From GCA-2732755 sp965228265 (GTDB taxonomy: Bacteria > Planctomycetota > Phycisphaerae > Phycisphaerales > UBA1924), in NCBI GenBank assembly GCA_965228265.1, contig OZ245804.1:1550001-1614000 (forward strand): DNA of 64,000 nucleotides, written 5' to 3'. Position numbers and translations under genes: made by a program. Below the pieces are notes generated by a model. It was not told the DNA's origin. It searched no databases and was given only the letters and a program-made list of their open reading frames with translations. Positions 16,519 to 23,840 of the stretch are shown one piece after another (within the stretch, counting starts at the first letter, position 1; each line of letters opens with the position of its first letter).

Positions 16519-17067
16519 ATGACTTCGTTGAAAACAAGACGGAGCTACAACATCCCAAATCACGCCCATTTTCTTACATTTTCCTGTTACAAACGCCTTC
16601 CACTCTTTGACTCTGACATTTCATGTCAATGGCTCATTGATTCTCTGAGAGTTGTGCGGGACACGCAGCAGGTCTCGCTTATTGCTTATGTCATCATGCC
16701 CGAGCATGTACATCTGCTGATTCACCCTCGCACAGAGTCGTACCAGATCAGCCGAATACTCGCGGCCATCAAACGGCCGGTCTCGAAGCTGGCGAGAGCG
16801 TGGTACACACAACATGACCCCAAAATGATGAACACGCTGCGGGTTGAGCAGGGTGATCGTGTGAACTTTCGGTTCTGGCAGGCTGGTGGTGGTTACGACC
16901 GGAATATCACTGACCGCGATTCCATTCGGCAGATCGCAGATTACATCCATGGCAACCCGGTTCGTCGTGGTTTGGCTCAGCAACCCACCGATTGGGACTG
17001 GTCGAGCGCCCGGTATTGGGCAGGCGAAAGAGATGTGCAGCTTGTGATGGATCGTGTAGCTCTGTAG
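16519..17067 (+). CDS. REP-associated tyrosine transposase (Y1 HUH)
   Basis: 182 residues, normal for the family. The HUH metal-binding motif is MPEHVHLLIHP and the catalytic Tyr is probably in QIADYIHGNPVRRGL, both as in TnpA-REP/IS200-like proteins. It begins RRSYNIPNHAHFLTFSCY, a typical start. It would nick single-stranded DNA at REP hairpins and is thought to spread REPs rather than a classic IS. Base composition is visibly lower in GC than the neighbours (for example TTTCTTACATTTTCC at the start), suggesting transfer. The reading frame is intact, so it may be active. Confidence 0.93.
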   Translation: MTSLKTRRSYNIPNHAHFLTFSCYKRLPLFDSDISCQWLIDSLRVVRDTQQVSLIAYVIMPEHVHLLIHPRTESYQISRILAAIKRPVSKLARAWYTQHDPKMMNTLRVEQGDRVNFRFWQAGGGYDRNITDRDSIRQIADYIHGNPVRRGLAQQPTDWDWSSARYWAGERDVQLVMDRVAL

Positions 17068-17074
17068 GAGCAGA

Positions 17075-17098
17075 GCACGGCCGACACGGCCGTGGCAC
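17075..17098 (-). repeat. REP sequence, right copy (inverted)
   Basis: Exact reverse complement of the 24-base copy at 16464-16487. It begins 8 bases after the transposase stop codon. Confidence 0.85.
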
Positions 17099-17110
17099 GG
17101 AGGTGAGGAG

Positions 17111-17713
17111 TCAGCCCTCTTCCACTCGCTTCAAGTTCATCTCAAAGAACGGGTACCAAGTCTCTCCGCCGTTGGGGCTGAACTCGCCGGTTTCGTGCCA
17201 GGTGTTGCCGTCGTCTTGGAATTCGAGTCGGAAGCGGATGGTCTGGTTCGGGCCGGGCTCGAAGCCCCATTCGAGGCGGCCGTCGTCCAGGACTTTGATC
17301 TCGGAGACGATGGGCGCGGCGTCGGCCTTGAAGGCGTGGATGACGAGTTTGCACTCTTCGTCGTAGCGGATAACGCCCACGGCGTCGTGGACGGTGCGCT
17401 CGGTGCCGTCGTCGTCGGTGGCGGTTCCGATGCCGTTGACGAGGATGGCGTTGCTCCCGAGCCTCCACTCGGCGTTTTCGGTGACGCTGACCTCCTCGCT
17501 CTGACCCGGCCCGGTCTGGTAGACGCCCGTGCCTTCCCAGCTGCCGGCCATCATGGCGACGGGGGATACTTCGAGCGCGGTCGGCTCGCGGGTTTCGGTG
17601 TCGGCGTCAGCAGGCTTGGCCGATTGAGCGGTGTCCTGAGCGGCGGCGGTCGGTGTGATCGCGGGTGTCAGGGTGAGTGCGAGTGTGAGAGCGAACCGGC
17701 GAGCGGTGTGCAT
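17111..17713 (-). CDS. Exported DUF1579-like beta-barrel protein
   Basis: 200 residues. The signal peptide is MHTARRFALTLALTLTPAIT...AAAQ. A region similar to DUF1579/lipocalin-like barrels starts at MMAGSWEGTGVYQTGPGQSE and continues through strands such as ECKLVIHAFKAD and NQTIRFRLEFQDDGNTWHET, ending GETWYPFFEMNLKRV. Such proteins are predicted to bind small hydrophobic ligands; no catalytic function is known. GGGGGA precedes the ATG. It converges with the transposase unit, whose right REP lies 13 bases beyond its stop. Confidence 0.8.
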   Translation of the reverse strand: MHTARRFALTLALTLTPAITPTAAAQDTAQSAKPADADTETREPTALEVSPVAMMAGSWEGTGVYQTGPGQSEEVSVTENAEWRLGSNAILVNGIGTATDDDGTERTVHDAVGVIRYDEECKLVIHAFKADAAPIVSEIKVLDDGRLEWGFEPGPNQTIRFRLEFQDDGNTWHETGEFSPNGGETWYPFFEMNLKRVEEG

Positions 17714-17796
17714 GTGCGAATCCCCCGTGGCAACTGCGCAGAGGATACCAGAATCCGGTGCTGGTTTACGGGGGGAGTGGGGCGGTGCAAAACGAC

Positions 17797-17824
17797 AGCC
17801 GCCCCGGTGCGCATCGGGGCGGCT
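17797..17824 (-). terminator. Rho-independent terminator after the 17873 gene
   Basis: Perfect 10-bp stem AGCCGCCCCG / CGGGGCGGCT with an 8-base loop, followed on the minus strand by GTCGTTTTG. Confidence 0.88.
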
Positions 17825-17872
17825 GCCTGGAGAAATGCGGGCCAGAGCCCAGAACGGGCATCGATGGCCGGT

Positions 17873-18697
17873 TTATCGGCGTCGACGGATTCCCACTAAT
17901 CCGCCGATGGCCAGGAGAGTCGCAGAGGCGGGCGCCGGGATGGGCGCTCGGTAACTGAGTGCGCTGATGTTCAGGAGAGCATCCCCCGCGGCGGTCAGCG
18001 CGCCGTTTGCGGGATCAACGGTGAAAAGATTTCGCCCCGACGACAGCAGCAGTGTGCTGCCGTCGGCGCTGAAATCCATGCCACCGATCGCCGCGAGCGA
18101 CAGCCCACTCGTCCCCACGAGTGTGGGCGTGCCGTCTTGGGGATCGATGGTGTAAAGCGCTTCGGTGTCGCTGTCGTACCCGTACATGATGCCGGTGACG
18201 GGGTTGACAGCGAGCCCGATGATCTGTTCGAGTCCGGTTTCACCGATCTCGGTGAATGCAGGCGAGCCGTTGAGGTTCGTGAAGGCGAAGAGCGAGTCGC
18301 CGCTGGTGGCGTCGCCGTCGCTTGCGGTGACGAAGAAGGTGGAGCCGTCGGCGCTGAGCGTGGCGTCGCCGTCGCCTGAATCGCTGAAGGGGATGGTAGT
18401 GAGCTGTGTGTTGGTGCCCTCGCTGAAGTACCACAGGCCGCGATCGCCCGGGTCGTTGAGTGCATCGGTGCTGACGAAGTAGTAGAAGGAGTCGACGGTA
18501 TCGAAGTCCATGCCGCGGTTGAAGTTGGTGGCGACGTTCCCGAACGGCGTGTTGCTGGCGCCCGGGTTTTCGAGGTCGAAGACGGTGATCGGATCTGGAT
18601 CGCCCGTCGTGGAGATAAAGCCCCAGTCGTTCTGCGCGGAGGCAGCGCCCGCGGTCGCCATGAAGGCGACACACGCCGTGAGTCTCGAGATGTCCAT
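17873..18697 (-). CDS. PAP-CTERM secreted protein with beta-propeller-like repeats (DUF4394-like)
   Basis: 274 residues. The signal peptide MDISRLTACVAFMATAGAASAQ is followed by repeated blade-like segments (GLAVNPVTGIMYGYDSD, ALYTIDPQDGTPTLVG, LFTVDPANGALTAAG). These resemble DUF4394 and SMP-30-type beta-propellers. The C-terminus is IPAPASATLLAIGG followed by RRRR, a PAP-CTERM sorting signal. It is likely exported and attached to or shed from the surface after C-terminal processing. The ATG at 18697 is chosen for the signal peptide. A terminator lies at 17797-17824. Confidence 0.85.
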   Translation of the reverse strand: MDISRLTACVAFMATAGAASAQNDWGFISTTGDPDPITVFDLENPGASNTPFGNVATNFNRGMDFDTVDSFYYFVSTDALNDPGDRGLWYFSEGTNTQLTTIPFSDSGDGDATLSADGSTFFVTASDGDATSGDSLFAFTNLNGSPAFTEIGETGLEQIIGLAVNPVTGIMYGYDSDTEALYTIDPQDGTPTLVGTSGLSLAAIGGMDFSADGSTLLLSSGRNLFTVDPANGALTAAGDALLNISALSYRAPIPAPASATLLAIGGLVGIRRRR

Positions 18698-18925
18698 GAG
18701 TCTCAGCCTTCCTTGCCCGAACCGGGCTTCTGCGCCCCCCACGAGATTTTTTGGCAGAGGGGCTGGGTACGTTGGTTACCTACACAGATACAACGGTTTT
18801 GGGACGTTGGTAGGAAAAGCCCTGTAAAAAAATGAGCTTGTCTTCATCGCGTGTGAGGTGCTGCTCGTGACACAGCTGGTGTTTGCTCTCAGGTGCGAAA
18901 CAGATTGATCAGGTACAACGAGCGG

Positions 18926-18960
18926 TTGACGCTCCTGATTACGGATATACTATATCCGTA
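18926..18960 (+). promoter_or_regulatory. Promoter overlapped by a 21-base palindromic operator
   Basis: A -35 TTGACG (18926-18931) is followed after 16 bases by TACTAT (18948-18953). The perfect palindrome TACGGATATA-C-TATATCCGTA (18940-18960) covers the -10 region and ends just before the AAGGAGG ribosome site of the CMD gene. The second gene of the operon is an Rrf2 repressor, so this is most likely its operator and blocks polymerase when bound (inference). Confidence 0.8.
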
Positions 18961-18972
18961 AAGGAGGGCCGC

Positions 18973-19452
18973 ATGGTAAAGCGATTCGATTACACACAGC
19001 ATTCCAGGAAACTCTTCGAAAAGTACATGGCGTTCAGCAACTCGTTGAGTGCGGGCAGCATCGAGCAGGGGATACGAGATCTCGTGAACATCCGTGTTTC
19101 GCAGGTCAATCACTGCGCGTTCTGCGTGGATTTGCACGTCAAAGAAGCACGCATGCACGGCGAGCGCGAACTTCGTCTCTATCACCTGCCGATCTGGAGA
19201 GAGTCCACGCTATTCTCTGAACGCGAACGTGCGGCTCTCATGTGGGCGGAGGCTCTGACCACGCTCACTCACAACGGCGTGGCTTCTGAGGTCTATGACC
19301 TTGTAAGGGAGGAGCTATCGGTTCAGGAGGTCTCCGACCTGACGTTCTGCGTCATGGCTATGAACGGCTGGAACAGGCTTAACGCCGCGGGTTGCAACGA
19401 GCCCGGCTCGATGGACGAGGCGCTCGGTCTCACGGCCGCTAAACTGGCCTGA
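18973..19452 (+). CDS. AhpD-like / carboxymuconolactone decarboxylase family peroxidase
   Basis: 159 residues. It has the family redox signature VNHCAFCVDLHVKEAR (CxxC plus the downstream His) at about residues 49-64 in an all-helical fold. AhpD-like proteins reduce peroxides or act as partner thiol reductases. AAGGAGG (18961-18967) fixes the ATG at 18973. The stop overlaps the start of the Rrf2 gene (TGATG). The promoter carries a perfect palindrome. Together they look like a self-regulated oxidative or nitrosative stress operon. Confidence 0.92.
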   Translation: MVKRFDYTQHSRKLFEKYMAFSNSLSAGSIEQGIRDLVNIRVSQVNHCAFCVDLHVKEARMHGERELRLYHLPIWRESTLFSERERAALMWAEALTTLTHNGVASEVYDLVREELSVQEVSDLTFCVMAMNGWNRLNAAGCNEPGSMDEALGLTAAKLA

Positions 19453-19946
19453 TGCAGCTTAAGAATCATGTGGAATGGGCCTTGCACTGTTGCTCGGTTC
19501 TCGCAGGCCTTGAAGAGGGGCAGCGTCTGCCCGCGAAAGTGCTCGCGGAGTTTCACGGCATACCCAAGGAGTATCTCTCGAAGGCACTCCAGAACCTGTC
19601 CGCGGCTGGCATCGTTACGGGCACGCTCGGGCCGGCGGGGGGCTACCGCCTGGCCCGGGATCCCAAGCGGATCACGTTTTTGGACATCGTCGAGGCGGTG
19701 GAGGGGGCTGGACGCACTTTCGTTTGCACCGAGATCCGCGACAACGCGCCGTGCGCAGCCGCGCCGCGTGAGAGGCGCCGTCCCTGCGCGATCGCCCGCG
19801 TGATGTGGGAAGCGGACGAGGCGTGGCGGTCGAAACTACGGTCCGTCAGTCTGGATGACCTCATGCAGACACTCTCCCGCGATGTTCCCGCGAAGGTTTG
19901 GAATGGGAACGCCCGGTGGCTGAGCGATCAACGCGCAGGCGGGTGA
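19452..19946 (+). CDS. Rrf2 family transcriptional regulator
   Basis: 164 residues with a winged helix (LPAKVLAEFHGIPKEYLSKALQNLSAAG) and the family wing (GPAGGYRLARDPKRIT). Three cysteines sit in the usual sensor region (VCTEIRDNAPC...RRPCAI; spacings C-x8-C-x10-C), consistent with an Fe-S cluster or thiol sensor as in NsrR/IscR. The exact spacing matches neither perfectly. It overlaps the CMD peroxidase gene by one base, so translation is coupled. It probably represses its own operon through the palindrome at 18940-18960. A C-terminal extension of about 25 residues has no assigned role. Confidence 0.93.
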   Translation: MQLKNHVEWALHCCSVLAGLEEGQRLPAKVLAEFHGIPKEYLSKALQNLSAAGIVTGTLGPAGGYRLARDPKRITFLDIVEAVEGAGRTFVCTEIRDNAPCAAAPRERRRPCAIARVMWEADEAWRSKLRSVSLDDLMQTLSRDVPAKVWNGNARWLSDQRAGG

Positions 19947-19959
19947 TCGCCCGTAGTGC

Positions 19960-20697
19960 TCAAAGATGCTCCGTCATGCGCCGGCGCATCGATTCCTGCA
20001 GGGCCAGTCGGACATCGATCGGCGAGACGCCACCCAGGCGTTTGGCGGCATTCGTGCACGCAACGACGTGGCTCTGGTTTCGTTCCAGGTCGCGGTAGAC
20101 GTTGGGCAGGTCTTCGGCGATGCGCTCCCGAGTGGGGCCGTCGATTTCGCCCTCGGGCAGACGCCCCGGCATGCCGATCGTGCCCATGTAGCGCAGGAAA
20201 TTGATCCCGAGCATGAAGGGGTTGAGCGGGAGCGAGATCACCCCGAACCACCCGAAGAGGCCGCTGATGATCGAGGCCTCCCAGAAGTCGCTGTCCATGC
20301 ACTTTCGGCAGCGCACGCCGCCGACGTCATTGGTGTAACGCCAGAACAGGAACCCGGCGTTTTTGTAGAAGAACTGGATGCGTGTGGGGAGCAGCCGTTC
20401 GCAGCGTTTGCACGTGAAGCCTGCGCCCTTCCAGGCGATCGAGTAGCCGTCCGGGTTCTTCTCGCTGCCGATGCAGTGGGGGCAGCGGAGGGTCATCGTT
20501 TCGAGGTCCAGGGCTTCGCGTGGGGTGTAGGCTTTGTTGCAGGCCGAGTTGCCGCACTGCACCGGTTGATCGAGCGATGACACAATGCGGCTCATTGCGC
20601 CGATCGTCCAGTCGATCTCGACGTCCTTCTCCCGAATCGGCCCTTTGGGCTTTGCGATGCCTGCGCGGCTCCTTGTTGGGCTTGGTGCTCGGCTCAT
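19960..20697 (-). CDS. Zinc-ribbon protein with a hydrophobic segment, unknown function
   Basis: 245 residues. Two zinc-ribbon-like Cys clusters are visible: CGNSACNKAY...LRCPHC at about residues 48-75 and CKRC...VRCRKC at about 96-131. A hydrophobic stretch follows (about 140-170, IISGLFGWFGVISLPLNPFMLGINFL), which may be membrane-associated. The ATG overlaps the stop of the upstream lipoprotein gene (ATGA), so the two are translated together. No family is recognised. A structural or assembly role at the membrane is possible (inference). Confidence 0.78.
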   Translation of the reverse strand: MSRAPSPTRSRAGIAKPKGPIREKDVEIDWTIGAMSRIVSSLDQPVQCGNSACNKAYTPREALDLETMTLRCPHCIGSEKNPDGYSIAWKGAGFTCKRCERLLPTRIQFFYKNAGFLFWRYTNDVGGVRCRKCMDSDFWEASIISGLFGWFGVISLPLNPFMLGINFLRYMGTIGMPGRLPEGEIDGPTRERIAEDLPNVYRDLERNQSHVVACTNAAKRLGGVSPIDVRLALQESMRRRMTEHL

Positions 20698-21401
20698 GAC
20701 GCCACCCCCTTCGGCAGCGCCTCGCCCGACACGCCCATCGCGACAAGCTGCTCCTTGTTCCGCGGATCACCTGCGGGTCTGGGCCAGAAGCTGTTCAGCA
20801 GTGTCAGCACAACGAGTAGCCCGAGCGAGCTCAGGACGATCGTGCCCATCCAGCCATCGACGCGCTCGGTGGCGGTTTGTGGCACGCCCTCGCCGCCGAT
20901 GCGCACGGGCATCGTGTGCTCGAACGCCTGCACCTTCTCCATGAACTCGTCCTTCGAGCCGTCGGGCACATAGGGCAACCGGACCTGGCCGCGGACGAGC
21001 AGCTCGCCATCGGCGCCCGGGGCTGGTGCGGGATCGATCACCGAGCAGGCGATGACCACCTGTGCGTCCGTCTGCCCGTCCGTCAGCGGGATGCCGTACT
21101 TCGTCAGGACCTCCGTCGTGATCACCGGCCCCCAGTCCGTGCTGCTGGGCGAGTCGGCGGCGAGCTCTGTCTTGGATCCGTCCTCGTGCACGAACCACGC
21201 CGACACCTGCTCGACCTTGTGCAGTCCGCCGAGCGTCTCGAAGTCTGTGTCGATCTTCACGGTCTTGCGCGCCGGGTTCATCGTCACCCGTCCGCCGTCG
21301 TCGGCGAGCGAGCCGACCACTCCCGTCGAAACAATGCACGACACTGGCACCACAAGGAGCGAGGCGATCGCCAGGACACGAATCAGCGTTGAAAGTGACA
21401 T
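20694..21401 (-). CDS. Lipoprotein with C-terminal membrane helix, unknown function
   Basis: 235 residues. The signal peptide has a lipobox at LLVVPVSC (about residue 22). A large soluble part containing RKTVKIDTDFETLGGLHKVEQ is followed by a transmembrane helix near the C-terminus (TIVLSSLGLLVVLTLLNSFW) and a basic tail. Its stop overlaps the zinc-ribbon gene start. TACGAT ends 6 bases before the ATG at 21401, and no Shine-Dalgarno is seen. It is probably anchored on both ends, which is unusual for a lipoprotein; the alternative is that the N-terminal helix is uncleaved. Confidence 0.75.
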   Translation of the reverse strand: MSLSTLIRVLAIASLLVVPVSCIVSTGVVGSLADDGGRVTMNPARKTVKIDTDFETLGGLHKVEQVSAWFVHEDGSKTELAADSPSSTDWGPVITTEVLTKYGIPLTDGQTDAQVVIACSVIDPAPAPGADGELLVRGQVRLPYVPDGSKDEFMEKVQAFEHTMPVRIGGEGVPQTATERVDGWMGTIVLSSLGLLVVLTLLNSFWPRPAGDPRNKEQLVAMGVSGEALPKGVAS

Positions 21402-21585
21402 GCCCCGATCGTACCGGCTTCTTGGCCGCCCGGCAGGTCTGGATGGCTCACGGATCGACTTCCATTCCGTCAAATCCACGCAAATTCACACACATTTCCA
21501 GTAGACTGATCCATTCGGTGTCGCGTGAGAGACGGCACCTGCGGATAAGACAAGACGCTTCGACACTTCATGGGGGAGACTTCGC

Positions 21586-22224
21586 ATGTTCCGATCCACA
21601 CTTGCCGCGACGATCGCGGCCGCTGCATTGCCCGCAGCCGCTCAGATCAGCTACGGCGGCTACACCTTCCACGACGACGCCTTCGCCGACCGCGCCGAGG
21701 TCAACGAAGCGGGCGGCTTCTTCGTCCACGGAGCCGCCACGATCGACGAAGCGCTCACGGGGTTCACGCCCGACTCGGGTCTCTTCAACATCGGCTCGAC
21801 GAGCGGGCCCGATCCCTTCGCCAACGACTTCACGCTTTATTTCGATGACCTCGCCGCCGTCGATGGCGCGGGCCCGGACATCGTGCTCTTCGATCTGCGC
21901 TACAGCCGGGACTCGTACGAGATCGCCGTCATCTCGGGCGGCTCGGAGAGCGCGTTCCTGTTCTACGACTTCTCGACACAGGTCAACACGGGCGAATCGC
22001 AGCTCGGAGGCGATGCCATCGCGTGGGCCGTCGAGATCGACCTGGCCGACTTCGGCGTCACGAACGCCGAGGCCATCCGCTTCCGCGCCGGGCCGAGCGA
22101 CACCAGCTCAGGCAACCCCCAGGCCGACCCGACCATGGCCGGCGTGCTGAACATCCCCGCGCCGGGATCGCTCGCGGTTGGAGGGCTTGGTCTCTTGCAC
22201 GCGCGCCGAAGACGTCGCCCCTGA
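21586..22224 (+). CDS. PAP-CTERM secreted protein
   Basis: 212 residues. The signal peptide MFRSTLAATIAAAALPAAAQ is followed by an all-beta predicted domain (DIVLFDLRYSRDSYEIAVISGG, WAVEIDLADFGVTNAEAIRF). It ends NIPAPGSLAVGGLGLLHARRRRRP, the sorting signature in which the usual Glu of PEP is Ala. The gene has no partner: the REP at 22249-22272 and the convergent SRPBCC gene follow. Confidence 0.82.
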   Translation: MFRSTLAATIAAAALPAAAQISYGGYTFHDDAFADRAEVNEAGGFFVHGAATIDEALTGFTPDSGLFNIGSTSGPDPFANDFTLYFDDLAAVDGAGPDIVLFDLRYSRDSYEIAVISGGSESAFLFYDFSTQVNTGESQLGGDAIAWAVEIDLADFGVTNAEAIRFRAGPSDTSSGNPQADPTMAGVLNIPAPGSLAVGGLGLLHARRRRRP

Positions 22225-22248
22225 ATCAGCCGACCCCTTACTCTCTCC

Positions 22249-22272
22249 GTGCCACGGCCGTGTCGGCCGTGC
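22249..22272 (+). repeat. Solo REP sequence
   Basis: 24-base exact match to the RayT-flanking REP (16464-16487), including the flanks CTCC before and TC after it, which match the right copy. It has no transposase next to it and lies between convergent genes, a typical REP position. Confidence 0.85.
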
Positions 22273-22275
22273 TCT

Positions 22276-22791
22276 TCACTCCCCGAACACCTCGGCAAGC
22301 CTCTCAAACCGGTGCCGGAAGATCCGCTCGACGTCCTTCTGCACGAATAGGCGGTTCACCAGCCCCGCCAGCACCCAGCCGCGCGGGCGGTAGAGCACCT
22401 CGTCCGTGCACCGCGTGCGCGTGCCGCCGGCGATCGGCTCGAACGTGTGCGTGTGGTGCCACAGGGCGTAGGGCCCGCGGATCTGCCGGTCGACGAATCG
22501 GTGTGGCGGCTCCCACACGGGGATCTCCGTCAGCCACCCGATCGGCACGCCGTGCACCCGCAGGCGGTACTCGAGCCTGAGCCCCTCGCGCATCACGATG
22601 GGCCTTGGCGTGAGCACCCGAAACCGCAGAAACGCCGGCGTGATCGACTCGAGGTTGTGCGCATCGGCAAAGAACGGAAAGACCCGCTCGACCGGGTGAT
22701 CCAATTCCTGCGAGGCTGTCAGCCGCCAGATCCGGCCGAGCTTGGGGTCGGTGGTGGGGGTGATGTGGATGGCGGTGGGGGAGGGGGGCAT
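22276..22791 (-). CDS. SRPBCC family protein (cyclase/dehydrase-like)
   Basis: 171 residues. It fits the START/Bet-v-1 fold: LTASQELDHPVERVFPFFADAHNLESITP at residues about 25-53 is the typical opening, then beta strands (RLEYRLRVHGVPIGWLTEI) and a long C-terminal helix (VQKDVERIFRHRFERLAEVF). Family members bind lipids or polyketides. No signal peptide. Neighbours are unrelated. The start ATG at 22791 lacks a good ribosome site, so it may be a few codons off. Confidence 0.85.
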   Translation of the reverse strand: MPPSPTAIHITPTTDPKLGRIWRLTASQELDHPVERVFPFFADAHNLESITPAFLRFRVLTPRPIVMREGLRLEYRLRVHGVPIGWLTEIPVWEPPHRFVDRQIRGPYALWHHTHTFEPIAGGTRTRCTDEVLYRPRGWVLAGLVNRLFVQKDVERIFRHRFERLAEVFGE

Positions 22792-22831
22792 GTAGGGGAG
22801 GGGTTCGGAGGGTGTGGCAGTGTGAATTCAG

Positions 22832-22916
22832 ACACGGATCCGTGTGCCACCGGCTGCTCGCAGCCAGTGGTTTAGCAACTGAAGCTGAGGGAACTGCTTG
22901 GCAAGCAAGCAGTTCC
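22832..22916. repeat. Cluster of three palindromes / hairpins at the island edge
   Basis: Three structures in a row: the palindrome ACACGGATCCGTGT (22832-22845); an imperfect hairpin with CCAC...GTGG around GGCTG-CTCG-CAGCC (22847-22870); and a perfect 11-bp stem GGAACTGCTTG / CAAGCAGTTCC with a 5-base loop (22890-22916). They lie just downstream of the AT-rich two-gene unit and may be its terminator, dispersed repeat elements or an island boundary (inference). Confidence 0.6.
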
Positions 22917-23010
22917 TAGTGGAGGAGACGAACTGAAGTATCGCTACCCGTCGAAGAGGTAAGTATCGAGGATAACAGTAAGGGATACAGCAGTAGTGCC
23001 CCTACAGCAG

Positions 23011-23829
23011 CTAATTCTCTTTATTAGCGTATTTCACAATAGAGGACAAGACGGTATTCTTTTTAGTCCCAATCTTACATGATCTAGTGAGTTCCGCGGT
23101 CTGTTCTGGTGACAGCACGTTCGATATTGGTTTAGAAATGCTTTGGGCTGCAAAACGGAGAATTTGTAGCGGCAAGGCATATACAGCATGGTCAGGATCA
23201 AATGTACTCAGGTAGTCTTTGTCAGTGAAATAGGCCTGAATAGCATTTTCAAGTTTATCAAATGGCACACATTTGATAACTGATGGTGGATTTGGATCAG
23301 TAAAGGATGGCAGGCGATATTGAATTTCATTACGAATTTCGGAAAGCCAATTGAGTGCTGGGAGTGAGTCGATAAGTTGGTTGTATGCAAATGGTACGGC
23401 TTTGTACTCGTTTGCTAGTCGGCACACCAACTCGTGCGTGCCTTTGGCTTTCTTACATTTTTCTGGTGTGCGTCCGGCGGCGCATTCTGCTTGATACATT
23501 GTTCGCTTTAATGATCCGGTGTTTTGGACAAAAAGAACTACTAGACCTTTGTTGCACAAGCAAGAACGTGCGGCATAGAACGCAGAGTAATACAACTTGA
23601 CAATTGCCCAACCGTATCGTTTTTTATGAGTATCACTTAGAGCGGATGCGTATGAGATGATTGCGTTGTACAGATAAAACGAAGCGTCGCGCAAACGCTC
23701 GTTCGCAAGTTGTGCTTCGTCTAAATTGGAAAAAACTATATATTCAAGACCGGCTTCGCTAAGACCTCGCTGGTCTCTGAGTCCCAGGATGTAATTCGCA
23801 GAACAGTGTCTAGAGGTGATGGTCGACAT
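23011..23829 (-). CDS. HEPN-like helical protein, partner of the DGQHR gene
   Basis: 272 residues, predicted mostly helical. The segment AIVKLYYSAFYAARSCL (about residues 75-91) and NWLSEIRNEIQYRLP (about 160-174) resemble the two conserved helices of HEPN-superfamily proteins. The usual RNase motif Rx4-6H is replaced by RNEIQY without His, so nuclease activity is doubtful. Its start lies 11 bases after the stop of the DGQHR gene. The gene is clearly AT-rich compared with the rest of the window, so the pair was probably acquired together. The assignment is motif-level only. Confidence 0.7.
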   Translation of the reverse strand: MSTITSRHCSANYILGLRDQRGLSEAGLEYIVFSNLDEAQLANERLRDASFYLYNAIISYASALSDTHKKRYGWAIVKLYYSAFYAARSCLCNKGLVVLFVQNTGSLKRTMYQAECAAGRTPEKCKKAKGTHELVCRLANEYKAVPFAYNQLIDSLPALNWLSEIRNEIQYRLPSFTDPNPPSVIKCVPFDKLENAIQAYFTDKDYLSTFDPDHAVYALPLQILRFAAQSISKPISNVLSPEQTAELTRSCKIGTKKNTVLSSIVKYANKEN

Positions 23830-23840
23830 GGTCGATAGAT

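Larger units (their letters stand above)
16464..17098 (+). mobile_element. REP-associated transposase unit flanked by inverted REPs
   Basis: The 16519-17067 transposase lies between two perfectly inverted copies of a 24-base palindrome-containing sequence: left 16464-16487, right 17075-17098. Each copy contains CGGCCG-T-GTCGGCCG-type hairpins. This is the REPtron arrangement known for RayT (TnpA-REP) genes, which act on REP sequences. A third copy without a transposase is at 22249-22272. Confidence 0.85.

Noticed and set aside
23011..23829. Calling the HEPN-like protein an RNase toxin.
   Set aside because: The Rx4-6H active-site motif is not present (RNEIQY lacks His). Only the helix pattern supports HEPN, so no toxin claim is made.
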